A stretch of 64,000 bases of DNA. It comes from CAZMSD01 sp964568855. Lineage in GTDB: Bacteria; CAIWAD01. The position numbers and the translations under genes are program-made. Shown here one piece after another: positions 19,101-26,448 of this stretch. The stretch spans positions 1 through 64,000 of the forward strand of contig CAZMSD010000017.1 of assembly GCA_964568855.1 (NCBI GenBank). The letters run 5' to 3'. The notes under the pieces are model-generated. The model searched no databases and was not told the origin of the DNA. It worked only from the letters and a program-made list of their open reading frames with translations. Every line of letters starts with the position of its first letter. Within the stretch, counting starts at the first letter, position 1.

Positions 19101-20185
19101 GGGCGGGCCTCTTGTTCTCAGGACTGGAGGACCTCGGGATCACCTTCAACCGCACAGGCACGCACACCGACCCGGGCGCGGCGGTCTTCCCCTGGACGGG
19201 GATCTGGGAGCGCCACGCCGGGCTGGCCTACCAGCTCGCGCTGAGCAACGACCCGGGCATGGACACCCTGCGGATTTCCAACTACCAGTTCACCACCACG
19301 CGAAACTTCGGCTACGATTACTCCCTGAACACGAAGCTGAAGCTGGTCCCCGACGTGCCGGTCACCCTGCGCTACGATTACAATTTCAGCCAGAGCTTCA
19401 CCAACCGGCGCGAGGCCAGCCGCAGCGAAGCGGAAACGGGCTGGTACGTCTTCGACAACGAATCTCTGCTGGGCAAGGGCAGCTTCGGCGAGGGAGACGG
19501 AGTGGGGGGCAATCCCAGGCTGCTGCCCCTGCCGGATTACCGCTTCTCCATCCCCGGTCTGGAGGAGCTGCCCATCGTAGGCAAGCTGGTCAAGCAGGCG
19601 GGTCTCAGCCACGACTACTCCGGGCGGCTGGAAACCGGCTATGCGCGCGGCGCATCGGAGCAGGGGATGTACCGTCGCAGTCTCAGCCTGACCAAGAGCT
19701 TCGCGCCCCTGGTAGGCGTCGACTATTCGCTGGAGAAGGGCTGGAGCGGGCAGATCAACTACAACGTCCGCCGCAACCTGAGTGTGCAGGATCCCGATTT
19801 CGAGGGCCGCAGCGTGAGCTACAGCGTGCGCCGGGAATGGAGCTTCTCGGCCAGCAAGACCCTGCGCAAGGGTTTCCGGATCCCCTGGATCCGCAAGCGT
19901 TTCGAGAACGACACCACCCTCAGACTGAACTATTCCAACTCGACCACCACCGAGGTGAATTCGATCACGGAACAGCAGGATGAAGGCGAGCAGACCCTGG
20001 TCTGGAACACCCCGCTCACGCCGCGGGACTGGCGCCTGAGCCTCAACGCGGACTTCAAGTTCTCGCGGAACGTGACCGGCGGCCTGGTCTGGGAATACGG
20101 AGTCCGCAGGTCGGGCGCGGCCAACGACCGGATCAGCTACACCGACTTCGGCGTGCACTGCACGATCCAGATCCGCAGCCGCTAG
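13193..20185 (+). CDS. sprA: T9SS outer-membrane translocon protein SprA
   Basis: A giant (about 2330-residue) outer-membrane protein matching SprA/Sov, the 36-strand channel through which T9SS cargo crosses the outer membrane; Flavobacterium SprA is about 2400 residues. Hallmarks near the N-terminus include FGSGRIGLNVTGNINLSG, VGKIGEKVDVHIDQDTE and LSLPSTKYVQFSDRSSGLFG. Repeated beta-strand-rich blocks with many D/N-rich turns follow to the end. The start is uncertain: an upstream ATG at 12956, the ATG at 13193, or a TTG at 13250 just before the hydrophobic LPGFLLLIRLIFLVGWLL signal segment. About residues 1780-1960 form a charged/proline/acidic low-complexity insert that SprA proteins I know of lack. 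The QC-like M28 gene follows after 11 bp. Confidence 0.88.
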   Translation: MSSLYPILDPRIRTSSEHYLHPKRRQSLPGFLLLIRLIFLVGWLLTTGGVLGSEDLDSHCTFQGPTGELRTDPLFGELAAWSNPEFRLGSGPRESLLSVVIDTTESSLVFQIEHADGSVLATRVLDRESYLEYRLSRANPKALREALVASVGSRHGGGDGHIEIDIPFKVKSQTFRRIFGSGRIGLNVTGNINLSGTYHTEKRESESASVMNDNRNDFRLEQTQQFQVVGKIGEKVDVHIDQDTERSFDFENNLSITYTGEAEEIIEKIEAGNIALSLPSTKYVQFSDRSSGLFGLKMVTRFGPLRLTGVASSEKNESKQQTFEGGSSTSSIELGPGEWVPKIFFVNEYYRHQYRIYDQNMDHLLGPRIISFDLYVFETDRTASPPGVFLFSPQLEAEFHEQPYEVRRISWIEGESQEFWLDPDLGTVRLMRPVRDNEFIAMAYEVDRPDYFASWTQQTGRGIFTGNMAAQDGDSAVVLVPENFGHTTQPYWDLMLKNVYLAANIDVDPNEFGLEIVENVSGSTGRTAQDGVNYLSIFHLDVRNNAQSSPGSDQKVDAQWLDPRTGELWFPSPYPFGDRPDGAVMQSHPDSTATLTDPQTGQTVSYTGYYLAPNVGQGQAGPNDFVPFGGAAEMDTLYDLRGRDDILWLEKNSLFSIESEARMGADVIHLGWNVTNVKVTANGRPLIEGTDYQLDELAGIINIINTAYTRPDQNIVVTYETPQLFQLRKKTFAGVTADLALWENSKLGAAAIYFNEETAERKIRLGNEPIKNVVLDLNGEFHFKPKLMTDMMDALPFIEADEPSKIDVQTEYAVVLPDPNPANNPATGDDNGVAYVDDFESSKQEIPIPLGHTQWFLSSQPEGEVLGYPGRMGWYNPRDRVPARTIWPDYEESSKEGAQNDIRIFRMQFQPFLLASQTESGSDTNLVGEPTMRARSWAGAYHDFRGAYGDLSEKKFLELTLHPLGDLTGYLHIDLGVISEDTIPNQQLDTEDANNDGTLQSSEDVGLDLRVGADPPWPLPDELFGWSGSEEEMVEEFGEAYGFDIGNAFDFWDINGNSAKDGFEPWSWDNWVRVESGDQPIDNSHGWEGNEEDADQLYPDTEDRNGNRTIDLSNDYFSFRIPLNPADPEYSRYVFTSDRTDWIFVRIPLKDDARIEVGNPQLSVVNGVRLWFTGFDGPLDFELAEFNIVGNEWREAIIANSDTSYHEISVLNNFDNPDNYYSPPGVEGQKDFITGIKSREQSLVIELEDLPFGSTAWSRKQFASPASFTEYRELKMFIHGGAFERDVVDSVFFNQQYGADKIEMLFRIQSTESDFYEYSKFIRGGWASENNVRIILEEITGIEAFAGARREQEEPGKPILLSDGGQVRVEGNPSINQVRALLLGLKNHGSQPAATQVWFNELRVSDVKKEIGRAFRTQLGAAFSDVLSLNAGFEQVDAEYHNVKQRTQHSGRQEFKRNFSFSGRTDLGRLFPPAWGVQANLSADVGRNFNLPKYYPNDDQEVDRKDHPEWVETVSHSRGATLSLKKRDSKHWLARNLVDRSSLDYSISELTGRSKTVAGDTLVKQKFTGNYNSTFTWEHKLRPFGLLANWPIVGRAADFELAYFPKNLSFGGQATRELKDKLDRNGTELHTQVYSLSRNWRTSFQPHTIFSASFGRNYSNNLLFDRRQAEDPQRGPQGSAEDSLNYAEFLERLELWRLQKAGFHDGDYSVTQSADFTFKPRLVGWLNTDFTYNTRYTWQRDLAAPGKGVSLSNDGRFRADLKLRTGDMLQALLFLSDTELSEARTELADRAAERKAEREERRERRRREREQRDAQKEDRDAGGDGDREDAGPTGEPVPPLEPGALDTPPGPVEGSLPEALDQPPARKREIPPQELPAEAAPGDTTDAEGPDAALSDSLAAALEQAASVFRDTAFVDTTLAVPEVPEAQPPDSILAEGAEEAPADTAAAPEESRRGPFRALGSLFRGVRLRAGLLFSGLEDLGITFNRTGTHTDPGAAVFPWTGIWERHAGLAYQLALSNDPGMDTLRISNYQFTTTRNFGYDYSLNTKLKLVPDVPVTLRYDYNFSQSFTNRREASRSEAETGWYVFDNESLLGKGSFGEGDGVGGNPRLLPLPDYRFSIPGLEELPIVGKLVKQAGLSHDYSGRLETGYARGASEQGMYRRSLSLTKSFAPLVGVDYSLEKGWSGQINYNVRRNLSVQDPDFEGRSVSYSVRREWSFSASKTLRKGFRIPWIRKRFENDTTLRLNYSNSTTTEVNSITEQQDEGEQTLVWNTPLTPRDWRLSLNADFKFSRNVTGGLVWEYGVRRSGAANDRISYTDFGVHCTIQIRSR

Positions 20186-20196
20186 GATTCTCTCAA

Positions 20197-21201
20197 ATGA
20201 ACGAACGACATGTAACACGCGGAAATCGACCCCGGGGAAAGCACGCTCGCCCCCTCGGGAGTGTTCCGCTTAGGACGCGGCTGTTCTGCCTGCTGCTCGC
20301 GTGTTCCTGGTACGCTCCCGGCGCCCGCCCGGTGGCCGAGTTTTCGGGAGAGCGGGCCTACGCCCTGCTGGAGGAGTTCTGCGCCATCGGACCGCGGGTG
20401 CCCGGCAGCGCGGAGCACCGCCGCAGCCTCGACTGGCTCGTCGAACACCTGCGCGGGGTCGGTGACGAGGTGTACACCCAGTCCTTCGTCCACCATCCGG
20501 CTCCAGGGCACCCCCTGGCCCAGGCCGACACCACGCTGTGTCGCACGGGTCTGCGGATGTTCAACATCGTCTGCCGTTTCGATCCCCACCGCGGGAATCG
20601 CATCCTGCTGGCGGCGCACTGGGACTGCAGGCCCTTCTGCGACGCCGATCCCGACACCGCGCTGCGCCGCCTCCCGGTGCCGGGCGCCAACGACGCCGCC
20701 AGCGCCGTGGCCGTGCTGCTGGAGCTGGCGCGGATCATCTCCGCCGAGCCGCTGGCCCGGGGAGTAGACATCGTGCTCTTCGACGGCGAGGACTTCGGCC
20801 GTCAGGGCCACCTGGAGGAGTACCTGCTCGGATCGCGTCATTTCGCGGCCAATCTTCCGAGACCGGCTCCGCGGGCGGCCATTCTGCTGGACATGGTGGG
20901 AGACGCCGACCTGCGGCTGCCCATCGAGGCCATCAGCTGGCGGGCCGCGCCGGAGCTCTGCCGGGAGGTCTGGGAAACCGCCGAACTGCTGGGCCACCAG
21001 GACGTATTCGTCGACGAGATCGGCGCCGCGATCACCGACGACCACGTGCCGCTGCTCGCCGCGGGCATTCCGGCGATCGACATCATCGATTTCGACTTCC
21101 CGGAATGGCACACGACGCGGGACACGCCGGCGACCTGCGCTCCCCGATCGCTGCAGATCGTCGGGGAGGTCATGCTGGAGTACCTTCGCAACAGGCGTTG
21201 A
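20197..21201 (+). CDS. M28 family, glutaminyl-peptide cyclotransferase-like
   Basis: A 334-residue exported zinc enzyme. A basic N-terminus and hydrophobic segment (LFCLLLACSWYAPGA) form a signal peptide or anchor. The catalytic pattern is that of animal-type glutaminyl cyclases within M28: AAHWDCRPF (zinc His), PGANDAASA (zinc Asp), FDGEDFG (catalytic Glu), LLDMVGD, ITDDH, IDIIDFDFPEWHTTRDT (zinc His). Such enzymes convert N-terminal glutamine of exported proteins to pyroglutamate. Only 11 bp separate it from sprA, so cotranscription is likely. A GTAACAC motif lies within its first codons. An aminopeptidase of the same fold is the alternative, but the FDGED and ITDDH runs favour QC. Confidence 0.8.
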   Translation: MNERHVTRGNRPRGKHARPLGSVPLRTRLFCLLLACSWYAPGARPVAEFSGERAYALLEEFCAIGPRVPGSAEHRRSLDWLVEHLRGVGDEVYTQSFVHHPAPGHPLAQADTTLCRTGLRMFNIVCRFDPHRGNRILLAAHWDCRPFCDADPDTALRRLPVPGANDAASAVAVLLELARIISAEPLARGVDIVLFDGEDFGRQGHLEEYLLGSRHFAANLPRPAPRAAILLDMVGDADLRLPIEAISWRAAPELCREVWETAELLGHQDVFVDEIGAAITDDHVPLLAAGIPAIDIIDFDFPEWHTTRDTPATCAPRSLQIVGEVMLEYLRNRR

Positions 21202-21233
21202 GCGGCGCAAGACGAAGGAGGACCCGACGCTTC

Positions 21234-22109
21234 ATGGCCACGCGAATCGTGATCCAGGTGGAGGAATGGGCGCGCGAGGCGCTGCTCAACCGGTCCTTCG
21301 AGCTGGGGGCTTCCGGGACGGAAGAGTCCGCGGAGGGACCGGTGGCCTGGTTCGACCCGGACCACGATCCCGGAGCGCTGCGCGCCGCCCTGAAGAGCTA
21401 CGCCTCTTCGTTGAAGGAGCTCGATCCCGCGCGTACCCTGAACCTGCGCCTGTCCGTCGAGCAGGTGGAGGACCGGGACTGGAACGCGAAATGGAAGGAG
21501 GCCTGGAAGCCCCGAATGGTGGGCCGGCGCCTCTGCATCTGTCCGAGTTGGATCGAAGATCCCCTAGCAGGCGAGCGCCGGGTGCTGAGGATCGATCCGG
21601 GCAACGCCTTCGGGACCGGCAGCCATGAATCGACCCGCTTGCTGCTGGAGTGGCTGGAGGAAATTGACGACCTTGCGCAGGGGACGGTGCTGGACGCGGG
21701 CTGCGGGTCGGGCATCCTCGCCATCGCGGCCCTGATGCTGGGAGCGGAATTCGCCATGGGCGTCGACGTGGACCCCGATGCTGTGGCAGCGGCCCGACTG
21801 AACGCCCGCTCCAACGGATTCCGGCGGAACAGCTTCTTCCGGCGGGCCACACCGCGGATGCTCGGGCCGGAGTACGAGTTTCACCACGTGCTGGCGAACA
21901 TCCAGCGGTCGGTGATCGAGGAGTTCTTCGCGGACCTGTTGCGCTGCACCCGCTCGGGCGGCTCGATCCTGGTTTCGGGAATCCTCGCCGAAGAAGAGCC
22001 CGCGATGATCCGCCTGGCCGAGGAATGGGAACTCGAGCAGCCCGACCGCCGCCTTTGCGGCGAGTGGGCGGCTTTCAGATTCATCCGTCACAACGAAGTC
22101 TCAGTCTGA
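21234..22109 (+). CDS. prmA: ribosomal protein L11 methyltransferase
   Basis: A 291-residue SAM-dependent methyltransferase that trimethylates ribosomal protein L11. GNAFGTGSHESTRLLLEWL and the SAM-binding LDAGCGSGILAIAA with the acidic VDVDP are characteristic. The usual catalytic-loop motif reads ANIQRSV here where many PrmA have ANIL. The true start is taken at 21234 (MATRIVIQ), 12 nt after a GGAGG; the longer open frame upstream is antisense-free overlap with the M28 gene and is not used. It sits in the sprA gene run, 32 bp after M28 and 11 bp before the next gene. Confidence 0.9.
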   Translation: MATRIVIQVEEWAREALLNRSFELGASGTEESAEGPVAWFDPDHDPGALRAALKSYASSLKELDPARTLNLRLSVEQVEDRDWNAKWKEAWKPRMVGRRLCICPSWIEDPLAGERRVLRIDPGNAFGTGSHESTRLLLEWLEEIDDLAQGTVLDAGCGSGILAIAALMLGAEFAMGVDVDPDAVAAARLNARSNGFRRNSFFRRATPRMLGPEYEFHHVLANIQRSVIEEFFADLLRCTRSGGSILVSGILAEEEPAMIRLAEEWELEQPDRRLCGEWAAFRFIRHNEVSV

Positions 22110-22120
22110 ACGGGAAAACC

Positions 22121-23119
22121 ATGAGAGCCCTGGTCGTGCACATCGCCGAAGGCGGAACGCACATCCTGCTTGCCTCCAACGAGGCGCCCCAAGGCCGGAA
22201 AATCGACCGGCGCGCAGAACTGCTCCGGGCCAATTCCCACCAGGGAAAGGAGCAGGCCGGCGAGGAAGAGCGCAGGGAGCCGCAGAAACCCGCGCGCTGG
22301 ACCGAGGAACTGCACGTGCTGCACGAGCAGCTGATTCGCAACGGCGTGGACCTCAGCCTGCTGCACAGGGGCAGAATGATCCCTGATCTGCTGCTCAGCA
22401 CGCTGACTCAGACGGCCGAAGCGATGTCGCACTTCGCGGAGTTGACCGACGAGATCCAGCTGGCCATCAGCGCCAGCCTGCTGACGGATCCCGAGCACCC
22501 TGAGAAGGACGGCCTGATCGCGGATTTCCAGGCGCAGTTCAACCGGCGCTTTCGAGTCATGGACCGCAAGGACGAGGCTCTGTGGATCCTGCGCGGCGTG
22601 CGCGGAGTGCACCGGCGGCATACCCTGAGCTGCGTCAGCCTGGGTCACTGGCGGACGCTTTTCGCCTGTGAAGAGCCCGGTCACGTTCCGACCTTGAGTT
22701 CGTTCGAGCTGGGATCCAGCCGGCTGCCCGATTTCGAGCAGGTGTCTCCCCGGGAAGCCTTCCCCGGGATCGCCGGCCCGGCCGACCAGGAAGGCGCTTT
22801 CCTGCTCACCGGGGAGGGCGGCTGGCTGTTGGCCGCGCTGCATCTTGGACTGACCTTTCACGACGTTGAGCTGCTCGACAGTTGCCGGCTAGGTCTCGCC
22901 GACCTGCAGGAGATGGAAGAGCTGCTGTCCGAATTGAGTGTCGAAGAACGCAACATGATCCCCATGGTGGACCAGCGCGGCGACAGTATCCTTGAATTCC
23001 TGCAGATCGCCCGCGCGGTGCTCCAGGCCTCGGGTCGCAGCTGGTGCCGCGTGTGCAGCCGCGGGCTGGCTCACGGACTGGCTTCGCACATCTTCTACGA
23101 GGGCCGGCGTAACGCCTGA
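22121..23119 (+). CDS. degenerate Ppx/GppA phosphatase-like protein
   Basis: A 332-residue cytoplasmic protein without an obvious standard name. The pattern along its length follows Ppx/GppA exopolyphosphatases: an N-terminal strand-loop-strand (VVHIAEGGTHILLAS) where active members have DIGTNS, a region RKDEALWILRGV like the SGEEEA segment, a strand with SLGHWRT where DIGGGSTE should be, and a C-terminus LSVEERNMIPMVDQRGDSI followed by RVCSRGLAHGL, like ERADVI..VSDRGLREGL. All phosphate-binding glycine/aspartate motifs are altered, so it is probably not a phosphatase. It is 11 bp after prmA, hence in the same transcript. The homology was judged by eye. Confidence 0.55.
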   Translation: MRALVVHIAEGGTHILLASNEAPQGRKIDRRAELLRANSHQGKEQAGEEERREPQKPARWTEELHVLHEQLIRNGVDLSLLHRGRMIPDLLLSTLTQTAEAMSHFAELTDEIQLAISASLLTDPEHPEKDGLIADFQAQFNRRFRVMDRKDEALWILRGVRGVHRRHTLSCVSLGHWRTLFACEEPGHVPTLSSFELGSSRLPDFEQVSPREAFPGIAGPADQEGAFLLTGEGGWLLAALHLGLTFHDVELLDSCRLGLADLQEMEELLSELSVEERNMIPMVDQRGDSILEFLQIARAVLQASGRSWCRVCSRGLAHGLASHIFYEGRRNA

Positions 23120-23231
23120 ACTCCAATATGTAAGCAGGAATTACTAAGCTTTCAGGTTCGAAGTCCGCCGGTGCGCAAGCGAATGCGCGGACGCCCAGCC
23201 GGCGGGTTGATCTTCAGGAAAGGAGTCGTCC

Positions 23232-23516
23232 GTGCCGACCTACGAATACCGTTGCGAGAACTGCGGACACGACCTGGAAGAGTTTCAGTCCATGACCGCC
23301 GACCCGCTGGTCCATTGCCCTGCCTGTGATACGCCGGGCCTGCGTCGACGAATCTCGCTCGGGGCGGGCATGATCTTCAAGGGCTCCGGTTTCTATGAGA
23401 CCGATTACAAGCGCGGCGGGAAAAACGACCGCGCAGCGGAATCCTGCCCCGCCGCCGAAAAGAGCGGCAGCGCCCCCGCCGCCTCCGCCTGCGAGAGCTG
23501 CCCGCACAATTCCTGA
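23232..23516 (+). CDS. FmdB family zinc-ribbon protein
   Basis: A 94-residue protein starting at GTG behind GGAAAGGAG. The N-terminal MPTYEYRCENCGHDLEEFQ with a second CPAC pair is the FmdB/CxxC_CxxC regulatory zinc ribbon, and SLGAGMIFKGSGFYETDYK is the family's conserved second half. The C-terminal tail carries two more cysteines (CESCPHNS). Function in the family is unclear; members have been called putative regulators. It lies 112 bp after the Ppx-like gene and 46 bp before the methyltransferase. Confidence 0.85.
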   Translation: MPTYEYRCENCGHDLEEFQSMTADPLVHCPACDTPGLRRRISLGAGMIFKGSGFYETDYKRGGKNDRAAESCPAAEKSGSAPAASACESCPHNS

Positions 23517-23562
23517 AGCCGCGGGGAGTCGCCCGCGCGATTCCTGCCCGACCGCCCCCGCC

Positions 23563-24384
23563 ATGAATCCAGTCGCTCATACTTCCGGAACCTCGCCCGC
23601 CGGGAGAAGCGGATCCGAACTCTACGACCTGGCCGAGCTCTACGACATCGCCTACGACTGGGACCTGGGGCGCGAACTCGCTTTCTACATCGAGTGCATG
23701 AACCGCTTCGGCGACCGGGACCCCCGCCGCGTGCTGGAACCGGCCTGCGGCACGGGCCGCAACCTGGTGCCCCTGGTTCGGATGGATCTGAAGATCACGG
23801 GATACGACGTCAACCGGGCGATGCTGAAGTTCGCCCGCAACAGGGTGCGCAAGGCGGCCTGCGAATCGCGCGTCGACCTGCACCTCGCCGACATGCGGGA
23901 CTTCCGCGTCGAAGAGGGCTTCGACGGCGCTTTCAACTCGATCAATTCCTTCCGCTACCTGATCTCCGACGAGGATGTGGCCCTCCACCTGCGCCGCACG
24001 GCGGCGATGCTTCGTCCGGGATCCGTCTACGTCGTAGATTTCAGCTACGCCATGCCCCCGCGGCACAATCCGCGCACCTACCGCTGGCAGGCCACCCGGG
24101 GCAGTCTGGAGATCGACGTCTGCTGGGAGACCAGGGAAGCTCCCGCGGAAGGCCTCTCGCACGAGCGCTGCATTCTTGATGTGAGACACGGGGGGAGCGG
24201 GCCGGCGCGATACACGACCCGGCACTTGACGCGTTTGTGGTACGCCGGTGACTTCGAGCGGATCTCCGGCGACTGCGGATTCGACCTGGTGGGCGTCTAC
24301 GATTATTCGCTCAGGCGGGTGCCGCCGGGGAATCCTCTCGACGGCCGGCTGGAGAACTTGTATCACATCCTGCGCCGGCGCTGA
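23563..24384 (+). CDS. class I SAM-dependent methyltransferase
   Basis: A 273-residue soluble methyltransferase of unknown substrate. YDLAELYDIAYDWD near the N-terminus is typical of small-molecule methyltransferases. SAM motif I reads LEPACGTGRNL, followed by GYDVN (acidic ribose contact), LADMRDF and FNSINSFRYL. The start ATG at 23563 gives the family length; no Shine-Dalgarno is obvious. The 3' end overlaps the convergent tsaE gene by 74 bp, and both proteins look conserved into that overlap. Confidence 0.8.
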   Translation: MNPVAHTSGTSPAGRSGSELYDLAELYDIAYDWDLGRELAFYIECMNRFGDRDPRRVLEPACGTGRNLVPLVRMDLKITGYDVNRAMLKFARNRVRKAACESRVDLHLADMRDFRVEEGFDGAFNSINSFRYLISDEDVALHLRRTAAMLRPGSVYVVDFSYAMPPRHNPRTYRWQATRGSLEIDVCWETREAPAEGLSHERCILDVRHGGSGPARYTTRHLTRLWYAGDFERISGDCGFDLVGVYDYSLRRVPPGNPLDGRLENLYHILRRR

Positions 24385-24859
24385 CTTGGGCCCTAAGTTC
24401 CCGCGTGATACGGTCCGGCGGCCATTGCCCCAGGCGGATGGCTCTGGCCTTCCCGTGGTGTCGCAGCACGGCGGCCAGCGCATCGTCGCGCAGCAGCGGC
24501 AGGCAGAGCAGCGGCCACTCCACCGCCAGGACCGCGCCCGATTCCAGGCTCTCCTCGAAACCCAGACCGGCAAGCTGCTCCGGGGACTCGATTCGATATA
24601 GATCATAGTGGTGCAGCTCGAGGCGTCCGGAATAGCGGTTGCAGATGGCGAAGGTGGGGCTCGTTACGCGCCCGGCGATTTCCAGTCCCTCGGCCAGGCC
24701 CTGGACCAGGCTGGTCTTGCCCGTTCCGAGTTCGCCCGCCAGCAGCAGCACGTCGCCCGCGCACAGGTGGCAGGCCAGCTCACGCCCCAGCAGACGGGTC
24801 CGCTCCACCCCTTCGAGCAGCAGCTCCTCCCCCCAGGCGCACTCGGGAATCCGGATCAC
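24311..24859 (-). CDS. tsaE: tRNA threonylcarbamoyladenosine synthesis ATPase TsaE
   Basis: A 182-residue P-loop ATPase required with TsaB and TsaD to form t6A37 on ANN-decoding tRNAs. Walker A reads GELGTGKTS; TSPTFAICNRY and HHYDLYRIESPEQL are the family signatures, and VEWP follows as usual. It is about 30 residues longer than E. coli TsaE because of a low-complexity C-terminal tail that overlaps the methyltransferase gene on the other strand. It is the last gene of the minus-strand run, 32 bp after porX. Confidence 0.88.
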   Translation of the reverse strand: MIRIPECAWGEELLLEGVERTRLLGRELACHLCAGDVLLLAGELGTGKTSLVQGLAEGLEIAGRVTSPTFAICNRYSGRLELHHYDLYRIESPEQLAGLGFEESLESGAVLAVEWPLLCLPLLRDDALAAVLRHHGKARAIRLGQWPPDRITRELRAQVSAGAGCDTSSPAGRREDSPAAPA

Positions 24860-24891
24860 GCGGTTCTCCCAGCCCTTTAGTTTTCCCGCGC

Positions 24892-26448
24892 TCAGCGCGG
24901 CGTGAGAACGGCCACGGGCAGAATCATCTCTTCCATGGAGATACCCCCGTGCTGGAAGCTGTCCGTGTAGTGATTGAGGTAGTGGTTGAAGTTGTTGCCG
25001 TAGAGAAACATGTGGTCCTCGGTGGCGAAGGCCATGGTATGGCTTCGCGCACCCGGGGGCAGGCGCCAGGAATCCAGCCTGTCGATGAGCATCCCCGTGC
25101 GCTCGTCTTCCAGCCTCAGGTTGCGCCCGAGCTTGAAGCGCACGCCCCGGGTGGCGTCGCGTTCGCTGTAGATCCGGGCTCCCCGCTGAACCCGCACCGA
25201 ACCGTGGTCGCTGGTGATCACGATGGTGTACCCGCGCTCCCGGAATGCCTGCAGAATCTGATAGAGCGGGCTGTGCTTGAACCAGCTGGAAACCACGCTG
25301 CGATAGGCGGCCTCGTCGGGTACCATCTCGCGCACGATGTCGTTCTGGTTGCGGCTGTGGGCCAGGATATCCACGAAGTTCCAGACCATCGAGACGAATT
25401 CGTGGTTGAAGAGGTTCTCCACCTTGCGGTGGGTGTCCAGCGCCTCCTCGAGGTCGATGACCTTGATGTACTTGTGCCCCGGCTTGAACTCAATTCCGTT
25501 GAGTCTCAGCTGGTGGTCGAGGAACTGCCGCTCGTGCCGGTTGGTGTTGCCCTCGTCCTCCATGTTGCGGCTCCACATCTCGGGATGCGCCTTCTCGATG
25601 TCCGCCGGATACATGCCGGCGAATATTGCGTTGCGGGAATAGGGCGTCGCCGTGGGCAGGATGGAAAACTGAACTTCGCGGCGGATCCGAAACAGGTCCT
25701 TGAGAACCTGCTCGAGCACCATCCAGTGGTCCATGCGCATGCAGTCGATCACACAGAACAGTGTTCGGGTTTTCTCGCGCAGCAGGGGGAGCACATGGCG
25801 CCTCACCACCCCCGGGCTCATGGTCGGGCCCTGTTCCCCCGTGGAGATCCAGTCCGCGTATTCGCGGGCCGCCAGCCGGCCGAATTCGCGGTTGCATTCG
25901 CGCTTCTGGTCAACCAGCGTCTGGCCGAAACCGAGTTCCGGGTTCGCGTCCAGTTCCATCTCCCAGGCGCAGATGTCCTGGTGGATCCGCTGGAAATCCT
26001 CCCAGCCCGCGCCGAGGGCCAGTTTACTGCCAATTTCAGCCAGTCCCTGCATGTAGTCCTCGCTCAGCCTTCTGCGCTGCAGGCTGCGCCGATCGATGAT
26101 CCGCTTGCAGGCGGCGATAATCTGGCTGGGATTGACAGGCTTGGTCAGGTAATCGTCGATCTGCTGGCCGATGGCCTGGTCCATCAGGGATTCTTCTTCG
26201 CTCTTGGTGATCATGACGCAGGGAACTGTGGCATCGTGCGCCTTGATCGCCACCAGCGTGTCCAGGCCCGTTTTACCGGGCATCATCTCATCGAGCAGGA
26301 TCAGGTCGAAATGTTCCGAGCTGGCCTTCTCGATGGCGTCGTCGCCGTTGGTCACGGGAGTCACCTTGTAGCCCTGCTTCTCGAGAATCAGGATATGCGG
26401 GCGCAGCAGCTCGATTTCGTCGTCGGCCCAGAGAATTTTCCTATTCAT
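24892..26448 (-). CDS. porX: PorX-type response regulator with PglZ effector domain (T9SS regulator)
   Basis: A 518-residue protein with an N-terminal receiver domain (D9-D10, phospho-acceptor D53 in LILLDEMMPG, MITK switch region, K103 in LTKPVNP), a helical linker, and a C-terminal PglZ/alkaline-phosphatase-like domain (FCVIDCMRMDHW, LPTATPYSRNAIFAG, VITSDHGSVR). This is the architecture of PorX, which in Porphyromonas and Flavobacterium controls T9SS genes and cleaves cyclic oligonucleotides. The start at 26448 has AAGGA five bases upstream and overlaps the DUF2520 gene by 8 bp, so translation is likely coupled. The sensor kinase (PorY) is not in the window. Confidence 0.85.
   Translation of the reverse strand: MNRKILWADDEIELLRPHILILEKQGYKVTPVTNGDDAIEKASSEHFDLILLDEMMPGKTGLDTLVAIKAHDATVPCVMITKSEEESLMDQAIGQQIDDYLTKPVNPSQIIAACKRIIDRRSLQRRRLSEDYMQGLAEIGSKLALGAGWEDFQRIHQDICAWEMELDANPELGFGQTLVDQKRECNREFGRLAAREYADWISTGEQGPTMSPGVVRRHVLPLLREKTRTLFCVIDCMRMDHWMVLEQVLKDLFRIRREVQFSILPTATPYSRNAIFAGMYPADIEKAHPEMWSRNMEDEGNTNRHERQFLDHQLRLNGIEFKPGHKYIKVIDLEEALDTHRKVENLFNHEFVSMVWNFVDILAHSRNQNDIVREMVPDEAAYRSVVSSWFKHSPLYQILQAFRERGYTIVITSDHGSVRVQRGARIYSERDATRGVRFKLGRNLRLEDERTGMLIDRLDSWRLPPGARSHTMAFATEDHMFLYGNNFNHYLNHYTDSFQHGGISMEEMILPVAVLTPR

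Noticed and set aside
20538..21233. Long N-terminal extension of prmA
   Set aside because: It overlaps the M28 gene in another frame, is Arg/Gly-rich shadow sequence, and the conserved PrmA start is at 21234.
24892..26448. PglZ domain near a restriction system, suggesting BREX
   Set aside because: The PglZ domain is fused to a receiver domain as in PorX and lies 21 kb from the restriction genes; no brxC, pglX or brxL is present.
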